Source: an uncultured Clostridia bacterium (GTDB lineage: Bacteria > Bacillota > Clostridia > Lachnospirales > Lachnospiraceae). From it: DNA of 9,605 bases. The notes below the pieces were generated by a model. That model was given only the letters and a program-made list of their open reading frames with translations, had not been told where the DNA came from and searched no databases. Shown here one piece after another: positions 1 to 5,535 of the stretch (its first letter is position 1; each line of letters begins with the position of its first letter). The stretch spans positions 1 to 9,605 of the forward strand of contig CAMWWR010000038.1 of NCBI GenBank assembly GCA_947178045.1. The letters run 5' to 3'. The position numbers and the translations under genes are program-made.

Positions 1-1
1 T

Positions 2-415
2 AAAACGGATTCTGTGGAGCTGTATCTCCGGCTGTTTTTTATCAAGCTCAGCGAAAAAATGCATTCTGTTAAAGAACCGGGCGCCGCCCCCTATCATGAT
101 AAGTTCTCCATCCTCCGCTCCAGAATTTACAGCAAGCCTTACCACGACTGGAAGGTCGAAACGCTTGCCGCGTCGCTTACTATGAGCAAGTCCCATTTCC
201 ACCATCTTTACAAAAAATTGTTCGGCACCAGCGTTATAAACGATGTGATTACAAGCCGCACGGAGCATGCAAAGCACCTGCTTTCCACAACGAATCTCCC
301 GGTCACAAAGGTTGCGGAAATGTGCGGGTACAACTCGGGGCCGCATTTTATGAAGCAATTCAAAGCGCGCATAAATATGACGCCGTCAGAATACCGGAGT
401 CTAGGGAAGAAATAG
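2..415 (+). CDS. AraC-family transcriptional regulator, C-terminal part (5' end outside window)
   Basis: The reading frame is open to the left edge of the window, so this is the end of a longer gene; a GTG at 14 is only an internal candidate. The last ~100 residues match the two helix-turn-helix motifs of the AraC/XylS DNA-binding domain: the first around WKVETLAASLTMSKSHFHHLYKKLFG-like residues (split here as 'VETLAASLTMSKSHF' and 'LYKKLFG'), the second around 'VTKVAEMCGYNSGPHF' followed by the typical 'FKARINMTPSEYR' ending. Proteins of this family usually carry an N-terminal ligand-sensing or cupin domain of 150-200 residues, which is not visible here. The gene lies 124 bases upstream of nagA on the same strand, so a role in controlling amino-sugar use is a reasonable inference, but the ligand cannot be read from this part. 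It is not a broken gene; it is cut by the window edge. Confidence 0.9.
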   Translation, partial: KTDSVELYLRLFFIKLSEKMHSVKEPGAAPYHDKFSILRSRIYSKPYHDWKVETLAASLTMSKSHFHHLYKKLFGTSVINDVITSRTEHAKHLLSTTNLPVTKVAEMCGYNSGPHFMKQFKARINMTPSEYRSLGKK

Positions 416-539
416 CAGGCATTTTTTCTGTTCTATTTTGGAAAGCGCGCTGCAATACAGATAACGTACCGACCATTATCCGCAAATCCCCCGAACCGGA
501 TCACTCTTGTGTACTGTTTTGAACAGGAGGAAAATCAAC

Positions 540-1802
540 ATGGTATTAAAAAATGCTTCCGCGTTTATTGGCGGAAAATTCCAGTCCTCGGATATCGAGG
601 TGACAGGCGGAAAAATATCCGCCGTCCGTATCAACAATCAGGAATCCGGTTGCTGCTTCGGGCCGGTATCCGATGATAGCATCGGCGGACAAATCGTCGA
701 CTGCACCGGCAAAATGGTCTGGCCGGGCCTGTTTGATATTCACACGCACGGCTGCCTCGGCTTTGACTTCTCAAAATCGTCCCCCGATGAGCTTCTGCAA
801 ATGTGTTCGTTCTACGCAAGGCACGGCGTAACCTCCGTTCTCGCGACGACGATGACCAACGAGGGCAGCCAATGCGCCCGGGCGATGGGATATATCCGGC
901 AGGCGATGGAGCTGCAGGCGGAGGCACAGAGGTCGGCACAGGGCATGCCGCAGGATGTCACTCCTCAGCAGCCAGCACAGGGCACGGTTCCGGGCGTTTC
1001 ACGGATTCCTGGGGCAAAAATCCGGGGCATTCATGCGGAAGGGCCGTTTTTCGGTCCGGCCAAAAGGGGGGCGCACGACGAGCAGTATCTCCGCCCCGTC
1101 TCCCAGCTGCTTGTTGACGAGTATCAACGGCTTTCCGGCCATGCGATCCGCCTGTTTGACATCGACCCCTCGCTGCCGGGCGCGCTCGATTTTATCCGGA
1201 ATAACAGGGAGCATTTTACGATTTCCATCGCTCACACGGACTGCGATTATAATACGGCAAAATCGGCGGCAGAAGCCGGCGTTTCGCATGTCACGCACCT
1301 GTTCAACGCCATGCGGCCGTTTCTGCACCGCGAGCCCGGGGTCGTTGGAGCAGCATTTGAATGCGGCTTAAATGCCGAGCTGATCTGCGACGGCATCCAT
1401 ATCCATCCCGCTGTCATCCGGCTCATGTTTGCCGCCATGCCGGAGAGAATCCTCCTGATTTCGGATTCCATCAACCCGACCGGGCTGACGGACGGACATT
1501 ACACAGCAGGCGGACTGCCCGTCGAGGTAAAGGGCGGACGCGCCTACCTGGCCGACGGCACGCTCGCAGGCTCCACAATCACATTGTTCGACGCGGTCAA
1601 AAACGCTGTCCGTTTCGGAATTCCGCTCGAGCAGGCGCTGTCCGCCGCCACCTGTCTTCCGGCACGGGCCGTCGGACTGGCGGCCGAGGTGGGAAGCATC
1701 GCATGCGGCAGAGCCGCGGATCTGCTCATCGTGGGCGAAGGGTTTGCCCTGGAGCAGGTCATGCTCGACGGACGCTTCCTGCCGATGCAGGAAACGCTCT
1801 AA
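540..1802 (+). CDS. nagA: N-acetylglucosamine-6-phosphate deacetylase
   Basis: Cytoplasmic amidohydrolase that removes acetate from N-acetylglucosamine-6-phosphate to give glucosamine-6-phosphate, feeding recycled cell-wall or dietary amino sugar into glycolysis or peptidoglycan synthesis. The 420-residue product has the NagA motifs in order: FDIHTHG with H68 and H70, HAEGPFF with metal ligand E167, IAHTD with H232, VTHLFNAMRP with H253, HREPGVVGAA, and LISDS with the catalytic D309, ending with the amidohydrolase GRAADLLIV strand. The ATG at 540 is chosen because AGGAGG lies at 525-530, nine bases upstream; an in-frame start at 507 has no such site. It is longer than usual for NagA (about 380-395) because of a Gln/Ala/Pro-rich stretch at residues ~128-156, just before the E167 motif. 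No convincing intrinsic terminator follows the stop; the next feature is a new promoter. Confidence 0.96.
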   Translation: MVLKNASAFIGGKFQSSDIEVTGGKISAVRINNQESGCCFGPVSDDSIGGQIVDCTGKMVWPGLFDIHTHGCLGFDFSKSSPDELLQMCSFYARHGVTSVLATTMTNEGSQCARAMGYIRQAMELQAEAQRSAQGMPQDVTPQQPAQGTVPGVSRIPGAKIRGIHAEGPFFGPAKRGAHDEQYLRPVSQLLVDEYQRLSGHAIRLFDIDPSLPGALDFIRNNREHFTISIAHTDCDYNTAKSAAEAGVSHVTHLFNAMRPFLHREPGVVGAAFECGLNAELICDGIHIHPAVIRLMFAAMPERILLISDSINPTGLTDGHYTAGGLPVEVKGGRAYLADGTLAGSTITLFDAVKNAVRFGIPLEQALSAATCLPARAVGLAAEVGSIACGRAADLLIVGEGFALEQVMLDGRFLPMQETL

Positions 1803-1820
1803 TCAGCACTTCCATAACTG

Positions 1821-1849
1821 TTGAAAAATGCCGAACCGGCTGATACAAT
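1821..1849 (+). promoter_or_regulatory. Promoter of the type I toxin mRNA
   Basis: TTGAAA at 1821-1826 and TACAAT at 1844-1849 with a 17-base spacer, a near-consensus vegetative sigma-70/sigma-A promoter. Transcription should start near 1856, giving a leader of about 85 bases before the toxin start. A short inverted repeat GCCG-AAC-CGGC sits within the spacer. Seen directly; activity is inferred. Confidence 0.75.
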
Positions 1850-1882
1850 GAATCTGGGAAACCAAAAGACGAGGCGGTCTTC

Positions 1883-1936
1883 ACCCTCCATTTACACCGG
1901 AGGGAGTCTGACCCTCCGGCCGAAAGGAAGGAGGGG
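1883..1936 (+). promoter_or_regulatory. Toxin mRNA leader with alternating stems that include the ribosome binding site
   Basis: Four blocks alternate in complementarity: CCCTCC (1884-1889), CCGGAGGG (1897-1904), CCCTCCGG (1912-1919) and the Shine-Dalgarno GGAGGG (1930-1935). Blocks 2 and 3 form a perfect 8-bp stem with loop AGTCTGA, leaving the ribosome site free. Blocks 1+2 and 3+4 form the alternative pair, which covers the ribosome site. Type I toxin mRNAs are known to use such metastable leaders to delay translation; here the switch is inferred from the pairing only. Confidence 0.6.
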
Positions 1937-1942
1937 ATGCTG

Positions 1943-2035
1943 ATGATTACATACGGGGATTTTTTTCAGTTCTGTATACTCATCATCGCACTGGTCGGTC
2001 TGTGTTATCAGATCTTTCGGGGCGAAAAGAAATAG
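1943..2035 (+). CDS. Small holin-like membrane toxin of a type I toxin-antitoxin system
   Basis: A 30-codon ORF (32 codons if the ATG at 1937 is used). AGGAGG at 1929-1934 lies eight bases before the ATG at 1943 but only two before 1937, so 1943 is preferred. The peptide begins MITYGDFFQF, has one hydrophobic segment of about 16 residues (FCILIIALVGLCYQIF) and ends in the charged tail RGEKK. This layout is that of the putative holin-like toxin family (Hol_Tox) and of TxpA/BsrG-type peptides, which insert in the cell membrane and harm the producing cell unless an antisense RNA destroys the mRNA. It has its own promoter (1821-1849), a structured leader and a terminator, and an antisense RNA reads in from the 3' side, overlapping only the stop codon and 3' UTR. 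A run of seven T lies in codons 5-7 of the longer ORF region (1960-1966). Toxicity is inferred from family resemblance and context. Confidence 0.8.
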   Translation: MITYGDFFQFCILIIALVGLCYQIFRGEKK

Positions 2036-2062
2036 CCGCCATTACCGGAAATAATGACGGCT
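2025..2062 (-). terminator. Terminator of the antisense antitoxin RNA
   Basis: Minus-strand stem AGCCGTCATTA (2062-2052), loop TTTCCGG, TAATGGCGGCT (2044-2034), 10 of 11 pairs matched, followed by ATTTCTTTT. The stem overlaps the last two bases of the toxin stop codon. On the plus strand it is a hairpin without a T-run, so it should stop only the antisense RNA. Confidence 0.7.
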
Positions 2063-2122
2063 GGCTACAAACGTAGCTTAAGCACTTATTGAGGGTGAAA
2101 CTGTCTCCGGTTTCCCCTTGTG
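2026..2122 (-). ncRNA. Antisense antitoxin RNA of the type I system
   Basis: A roughly 97-nt minus-strand RNA is predicted from a consensus promoter (2128-2156) whose start falls near 2121-2122, to a hairpin plus U-rich tract ending near 2026. It would fold into three stem-loops: the complement of the toxin terminator hairpin (2119-2092), a small perfect stem GCTAC-GTTT-GTAGC (2077-2064), and its own terminator stem (2062-2034). Over its whole length it is complementary to the toxin stop codon and 3' UTR and does not reach the toxin ribosome site. That is the RatA/TxpA and SR4/BsrG arrangement, where the 3'-overlapping RNA triggers duplex cleavage (RNase III) of the toxin mRNA. No protein is encoded in it. 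RNA existence is inferred from promoter, terminator and overlap, not from expression data. Confidence 0.75.
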
Positions 2123-2127
2123 TTTTT
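2091..2127 (+). terminator. Terminator of the toxin mRNA
   Basis: Hairpin with left arm AGGGTGAAAC (2092-2101), loop TGTCTCCG (2102-2109) and right arm GTTTCCCCTT (2110-2119), one mismatch and one G-U pair, followed by TGTTTTTATT. The same bases form the 5' hairpin of the antisense RNA. With the promoter at 1821 this gives a toxin mRNA of about 270 bases. Confidence 0.7.
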
Positions 2128-2156
2128 ATTATATCCCGGACTGCCGGATTCGTCAA
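2128..2156 (-). promoter_or_regulatory. Promoter of the antisense antitoxin RNA
   Basis: On the minus strand TTGACG (2156-2151), a 17-base spacer, and a perfect TATAAT (2133-2128). It is the closest match to the vegetative consensus in the window, stronger by sequence than the toxin promoter, as expected if the antitoxin RNA must be in excess. Confidence 0.85.
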
Positions 2157-2163
2157 GAAACGG

Positions 2164-2191
2164 TTGCATTTTTTTTTATATATGGTACAAT
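2164..2191 (+). promoter_or_regulatory. Likely promoter of the membrane protein gene at 2266
   Basis: TTGCAT (2164-2169) and TACAAT (2186-2191) with a 16-base spacer that begins with a run of T (nine T in total, 2169-2177). It points away from the antisense promoter, whose -35 lies only eight bases away. Predicted start near 2198. Confidence 0.6.
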
Positions 2192-2265
2192 TTAGCTGTT
2201 ATATTTTCCTGCAGTCCCCGTTCCGGCCGGTCTGCAGCCTATATTTTATTCAAGGAGGGTTACTT

Positions 2266-2760
2266 ATGCCGACATGGGCAATTGTTGTACTTATTATTTT
2301 TGCCGTTTTGCTCGTTGCATTTATCGGACTTGCGATCTACGCAAATAAGATGCAGAAAAAATCCGAGGCATCCCAGGAGCAGATCCGCGCGAATGCGCAG
2401 ACCTATTCCATCCTCGTTATCGACAAAAAACGGATGAAACTGAAAGAGGCCGGTTTCCCGCAGATCGTCGTCGACCAGACGCCAAAGGCGCTCCGCGGCG
2501 CAAAGGTTCCGGTCGTTAAGGCAAAAATCGGGCCGAAGGTTGCCAATCTGATGTGCGACGAAAAGATTTTCGACCTCATCCCGGTAAAGAAGGAAGTCAA
2601 AGCCGTAATGAACGGCATCTATATCATCGATGTCAGAGGACTCCGCGGCGGGCTGGAGCAGAAGCCGGTGAAACAAGGCTGGTTCAAGCGCATGCAGGCA
2701 AAGCTGAAGAAAAAAGCAGACAATGCGGAGACCGGAACAAAGGGCTCGAAGAAAAGCTGA
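2266..2760 (+). CDS. Membrane-anchored protein of unknown function with a lysine-rich tail
   Basis: The 164-residue product starts at ATG 2266, with AAGGAGGG at 2252-2259, six bases upstream. Residues ~4-26 form one strongly hydrophobic membrane segment, followed by a charged region (NKMQKKSEASQEQIRANAQ) and a compact basic domain of about 100 residues: 'YSILVIDKKRMKLKEAGFP', 'VVVKAKIGPKVANLMCDEKIFDLIPVKKEVKAV' in outline, and 'GIYIIDVRGLRGG'. The end (residues ~140-164) is very rich in Lys. The charge pattern suggests the domain faces the cytoplasm, possibly near lipid head groups or nucleic acid, but no function can be assigned. It resembles conserved hypothetical proteins I recall from Lachnospiraceae, without certainty. 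The last 50 bases of the gene lie within a 40-nt tandem repeat that continues beyond the stop, and one-base slips there could lengthen the tail. Confidence 0.8.
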   Translation: MPTWAIVVLIIFAVLLVAFIGLAIYANKMQKKSEASQEQIRANAQTYSILVIDKKRMKLKEAGFPQIVVDQTPKALRGAKVPVVKAKIGPKVANLMCDEKIFDLIPVKKEVKAVMNGIYIIDVRGLRGGLEQKPVKQGWFKRMQAKLKKKADNAETGTKGSKKS

Positions 2761-2870
2761 GAAACCGGAAGCCAAAGCAAAGGGTTCAAAGAAAAGCTGA
2801 GAAACCGGAAGCCGAAGCAAAGGGCTCGGGAAAAAGCTGAGAAACCGGAAGCCGAGGCAGAGGGCTCGAG
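2711..2870 (+). repeat. Four tandem copies of a 40-nt unit across the end of the upstream gene
   Basis: Units at 2711-2750 (diverged), 2751-2790, 2791-2830 and 2831-2870; the last three share the core GAGAAACCGGAAGCC and the ending AGGGYTC, and a partial unit follows at 2871. Each of the last three contains AAAGCTGAG, whose TGA is the stop codon in one frame. Because 40 is not a multiple of three, the TGA of each unit falls in a different frame. Units are contiguous with no spacers, so this is not a CRISPR array. Confidence 0.9.
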
Positions 2871-2912
2871 AAAAAACTAAGAAATATAAAATACCAAAAA
2901 CTAAAAAGTCAG

Positions 2913-2963
2913 AAACGGCCGCCGGGGATGCGACACAAAGGTTCCATCCCCGGCGGCCGTTTT
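2913..2963. terminator. Two-way terminator between the gene at 2266 and the ddl-murI cluster
   Basis: Perfect 16-bp stem ACGGCCGCCGGGGATG (2915-2930) with CATCCCCGGCGGCCGT (2945-2960), extended by AA/TT, loop of 14 bases. TTT follows on the plus strand and TTTCTGACTTTTT on the minus strand, so it can stop both converging transcripts. Confidence 0.9.
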
Positions 2964-3013
2964 GCACTCTGAGCTGTTTCGAGCTTGCCCTCTAGGCAGT
3001 ACCGCAGCGCAGA

Positions 3014-3439
3014 TCAGGGCCGCAGCGGCTCCACGCGCACCCGTAGCTCACACTCCGAGACATGCTGATAATTCATAGCCAGCACATATCGCAGCTTCAG
3101 AGTGAGCAGCTGTCCGCTCTCCTCCACCTCGATCCCGTGGGTCGTGATGCCGAGCATCAGATCGCCGTAGGGCGTGCTGTAGTAGGTCATATTTGTCTTT
3201 TCCTCTTCAAACAAAATATGGACGTTAATGCTCCCCTTTTTCGTCAGTTCCACCACACGCTCCGAAATTTTGAGCATGCACTTCGAGACCGCCTGCTCCT
3301 CCTCCGACAGCTCGTCATAGATCAGATAATGCTTCCCGTTTTTGCAGTAATATTCCCCGCGGCTGATCACCTCTACCGCCTCCTCCGTCTCCGCCTCAAA
3401 CTGCAGACCGGAAACGGTAATAAGCACATCCTTCGTCAT
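3014..3439 (-). CDS. DUF1934 (YwiB-like) small beta-barrel protein
   Basis: The 141-residue cytoplasmic product matches the DUF1934 family (B. subtilis YwiB): it opens with a short strand 'DVLITVSGLQ', has the family-type segment 'YCKNGKHYLIYDEL', then 'STPYGDLMLGITTHGIEVEE' and closes with 'LTLKLRYVLAMNYQHVSECELRVRV'. Members are lipocalin-like beta barrels of unknown ligand; no catalytic residues are known. It is the last gene of a minus-strand cluster, 53 bases after murI. The start at 3439 is the first ATG; an AAGGG site lies rather far upstream (about 12 bases) and directly abuts an intergenic hairpin, so translation may be moderate. Family assignment is firm by pattern; function is unknown. 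Confidence 0.85.
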   Translation of the reverse strand: MTKDVLITVSGLQFEAETEEAVEVISRGEYYCKNGKHYLIYDELSEEEQAVSKCMLKISERVVELTKKGSINVHILFEEEKTNMTYYSTPYGDLMLGITTHGIEVEESGQLLTLKLRYVLAMNYQHVSECELRVRVEPLRP

Positions 3440-3457
3440 ATCCGCTTTACACCCTTC

Positions 3458-3484
3458 CGCCGCCTCCGCCCGCTCGAGGCGGCG
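3458..3484 (-). other. Hairpin between murI and the DUF1934 gene
   Basis: CGCCGCCTC (3458-3466) pairs perfectly with GAGGCGGCG (3476-3484), loop of nine bases. No T-run follows on the minus strand, so it is not a terminator. It abuts the likely ribosome site of the DUF1934 gene and could set the ratio of the two products or mark an RNA processing site. Confidence 0.5.
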
Positions 3485-3492
3485 CTTTGCGG

Positions 3493-4317
3493 CTATTCAA
3501 ACGTCTTGATGGCAACGTCCTTTGTTTCGATCACGTTGCACGGCAAAATGGAATTGGCAATCGAGCGGAATTTTTCCGCGCCGTCGCTCACATAAAATGT
3601 GTGCTCCGCAACCTCCCCGCTGTCGTTCAGCCCTCCCCGCTCTGCCAGCAGCTGCTTCAGGCATTTTGCCGTCTCGATCGCCGGATCAATAAGGCTTACC
3701 CCGTCGCCGAGCACCTCCTGCACAACATCCCGGATCAGATTGCTCAGCAGCGGATAATGCGTACAGCCGAGCACAAGGGAATCCACATCCTTTCCCCGGA
3801 AATCCCCGAGATATCTTCTTGCGACCTCCCGTGTGACGGAATCGTAGACCCATCCCTCCTCCACAAGCGGAACAAAAAGCGGACACGCCTTGCCGTACAC
3901 ATTCAGCTCCGGGTTAATGCCATAAATATACTTGTTGTACATTCCGCTTCGGATCGTGCCCTCGGTTCCGATCACGCCGATGCTTCCGTTTTTTGTCATA
4001 CCCGCCGCAGTCCGCGCCCCCGGCTCCACCACATCGATGATCGGCACGTCAAATTCCCTGCGCATCGTGTCCACGGCAAGCGCGGATGCCGTATTGCATG
4101 CCACGACAATCACCTTGACCCCCTGTGAGATCAGAAATTTCGTAATCTGCCGGGAATATTCCGTCACGGTCTCCTTCGATTTGCTTCCGTAGGGGACCCT
4201 CGCCGTATCCCCGAAATATAAAATCCTCTCCCCCGGCAGCCGGCTCATAATCTCCTTCGCCACTGTCAGGCCTCCCACGCCGGAATCAAAAACCCCGACC
4301 GGCAATCGGCAATCCAT
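3493..4317 (-). CDS. murI: Glutamate racemase
   Basis: Interconverts L- and D-glutamate to supply the D-Glu of the peptidoglycan stem peptide; cytoplasmic, cofactor-independent, using two cysteines. The 274-residue product shows the N-terminal 'GVFDSGVGGLTV' (D11, S12), 'YFGDTARVPYG', the first catalytic cysteine in 'VACNTAS' (C74), and the second in 'LGCTHYPLL' (C185). Length is normal for the family. A GTG at 4323 would add two residues, but the GGAGGGG site at 4331-4325 is only one base from it and seven from the ATG at 4317, so 4317 is chosen. It follows ddl by 20 bases on the same strand, so both cell-wall enzymes are probably made from one mRNA. Confidence 0.96.
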   Translation of the reverse strand: MDCRLPVGVFDSGVGGLTVAKEIMSRLPGERILYFGDTARVPYGSKSKETVTEYSRQITKFLISQGVKVIVVACNTASALAVDTMRREFDVPIIDVVEPGARTAAGMTKNGSIGVIGTEGTIRSGMYNKYIYGINPELNVYGKACPLFVPLVEEGWVYDSVTREVARRYLGDFRGKDVDSLVLGCTHYPLLSNLIRDVVQEVLGDGVSLIDPAIETAKCLKQLLAERGGLNDSGEVAEHTFYVSDGAEKFRSIANSILPCNVIETKDVAIKTFE

Positions 4318-4337
4318 TTTCACACCCCTCCCGGTTC

Positions 4338-5405
4338 CTACCGCTCCAGCGCCAGCGCCAGCAGCGTGTCAACCAGCTCCCGTTTCGTGATGCCCTGAGC
4401 CTCCCACAGCATCGGATACATGCTGATTGAGGTAAATCCTGGAAGCGTGTTGATCTCGTTAAAGATCACTTCGTTCGTACCGTCCTCCAGGAAAAAATCG
4501 ACACGCGACAGCCCGAAACCGTCCACCGCCCGGAAGATGCGCTCCGCAGCATTCCGGATCTCGTCCTCCTTGCCCTCCGGAAGCTCCGGAGAAATTACGG
4601 TTCTGGACTCCTCATTATTGTACTTTGCGTCATAATCATAGAACTCCGCGGCGGCAAGAATCTCCCCGACGCCGGATGCACGCGGCTGTCTTCCGCCCAG
4701 CACCGCACATTCGAGCTCTCTGCCGCAGACCGCCTCCTCCACAAGTATTTTGCGGTCATGCTCCGCCGCCAGCGCAAGCCCGTCAAGCAGCTCTTCCCGT
4801 GATTCCGCCCTGGAAACTCCGCGGGAGGAACCGGCATTTGACGGCTTGATGAACACAGGATAGGAAAGCTTCTCCTCGACGCGTAGAGCAACGGAATCCG
4901 GCTCCTTCAGTTCTTCCCGGAAAACGCTTGCATATTCGGCCTGCCGGATACCGAGCTGCGACACAATCAGCTTTGTGTACAGCTTATCCATGGCCAGCGC
5001 GGATGCAAGCACTCCGCAGCCGACATAGGGCAGCTTCGCCAGCTCGAACAGCCCCTGCACCGTGCCGTCCTCTCCGTACAGACCGTGCAGCGCCGGAAAC
5101 ACAACGTCAACCGGCACCATGGACACTGTCGTGCTCTCCCCCGACTCCGCGCTGTCAAATATGAGCACCGATTTCAGCCCGGCATCCGGCGCCAGCACTG
5201 CGCTTTTCCTGCTGTGATACCAGGAATCGTCCGCTATCCGGCTTACCTGATCGACATACAGCCATCTTCCGTCCTTCGTTATCCCGATCAGCAAAACATT
5301 ATATTTTGCGGGATCAATCGCTTCCGCGATCGTCCTTGCGGACATACAGGAAACCTCGTGCTCCGAGGACTGTCCGCCAAATAATACAGCCACTGTTTTC
5401 TTCAT
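4338..5405 (-). CDS. ddl: D-alanine--D-alanine ligase
   Basis: ATP-grasp enzyme that joins two D-alanines for the muramyl pentapeptide terminus; cytoplasmic. The 355-residue product starts with 'VLFGGQSSEHEVS' (E15 as in E. coli DdlB), has the glycine-rich 'KPSNAGSSRGVS', the ATP-grasp 'EEAVCGRELECAV', and ends with 'NEINTLPGFTSISMYPMLW', which holds metal and substrate ligands. The omega-loop reads FYDYDAKY with a tyrosine at 262, the version of D-Ala-D-Ala ligases; D-lactate ligases (VanA/VanB, Leuconostoc) differ here. So dipeptide, vancomycin-susceptible precursors are expected. It is the first gene of the ddl-murI-DUF1934 cluster. A GGGG near 5411-5414 serves as a modest ribosome site. 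The upstream region carries hairpins but no convincing promoter that I could pick. Confidence 0.96.
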   Translation of the reverse strand: MKKTVAVLFGGQSSEHEVSCMSARTIAEAIDPAKYNVLLIGITKDGRWLYVDQVSRIADDSWYHSRKSAVLAPDAGLKSVLIFDSAESGESTTVSMVPVDVVFPALHGLYGEDGTVQGLFELAKLPYVGCGVLASALAMDKLYTKLIVSQLGIRQAEYASVFREELKEPDSVALRVEEKLSYPVFIKPSNAGSSRGVSRAESREELLDGLALAAEHDRKILVEEAVCGRELECAVLGGRQPRASGVGEILAAAEFYDYDAKYNNEESRTVISPELPEGKEDEIRNAAERIFRAVDGFGLSRVDFFLEDGTNEVIFNEINTLPGFTSISMYPMLWEAQGITKRELVDTLLALALER

Positions 5406-5453
5406 TATTTCCCCATTTCTGCGCGGCTCTGCTGCACAAAGCCATAATGCAGC

Positions 5454-5492
5454 CTGCAGGTTTGCGGAGACCGCGCAGACACAAACCTGCAG
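5454..5492 (-). other. Long hairpin in the ddl leader region
   Basis: CTGCAGGTTTG (5454-5464) and CAAACCTGCAG (5482-5492) form a perfect 11-bp inverted repeat, with a possible inner stem GCGG-AGA-CCGC (5464-5474). It lies about 50 bases upstream of the ddl start. Neither side has a T-run, so it is more likely an operator or mRNA leader structure than a terminator. Confidence 0.5.
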
Positions 5493-5500
5493 ATTGAAAA

Positions 5501-5535
5501 TTGTTACAATTCAGCCTTTGACTTCCCTGTAACAA
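5501..5535. repeat. Palindromic repeat, copy 1 of 2
   Basis: Ends TTGTTACA (5501-5508) and TGTAACAA (5528-5535) are perfect inverted repeats, with an inner AGCC/GACT partial stem. It matches copy 2 (5915-5949) at 29 of 35 positions. Reminiscent of REP-type dispersed palindromes; the family is not identified. Confidence 0.75.

Noticed and set aside
2..415. Broken AraC-family pseudogene
   Set aside because: The frame is open to the window edge and the DNA-binding domain is intact; the missing part simply lies outside the window.
1937..1942. Use of ATG 1937 as the toxin start
   Set aside because: Only two bases separate it from the AGGAGG; the ATG at 1943 has normal spacing. It cannot be excluded fully.
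2034..2062. Plus-strand terminator of the toxin mRNA directly at its stop codon
   Set aside because: The hairpin has no T-run on the plus strand, whereas ATTTCTTTT follows on the minus strand, so it belongs to the antisense RNA.
2711..2870. CRISPR array
   Set aside because: The 40-nt units are adjacent with no unique spacers and begin within a coding region.
2260..2967. 235-codon minus-strand ORF opposite the membrane protein gene and the 40-nt repeat
   Set aside because: No ribosome site, crosses the two-way terminator and the tandem repeat, and the plus-strand gene has a good promoter, ribosome site and membrane helix.
4338..5405. Vancomycin-resistance type ligase (VanA/VanB-like)
   Set aside because: The omega-loop FYDYDAKY has the Tyr of D-Ala-D-Ala ligases and no vanH or vanX is nearby.
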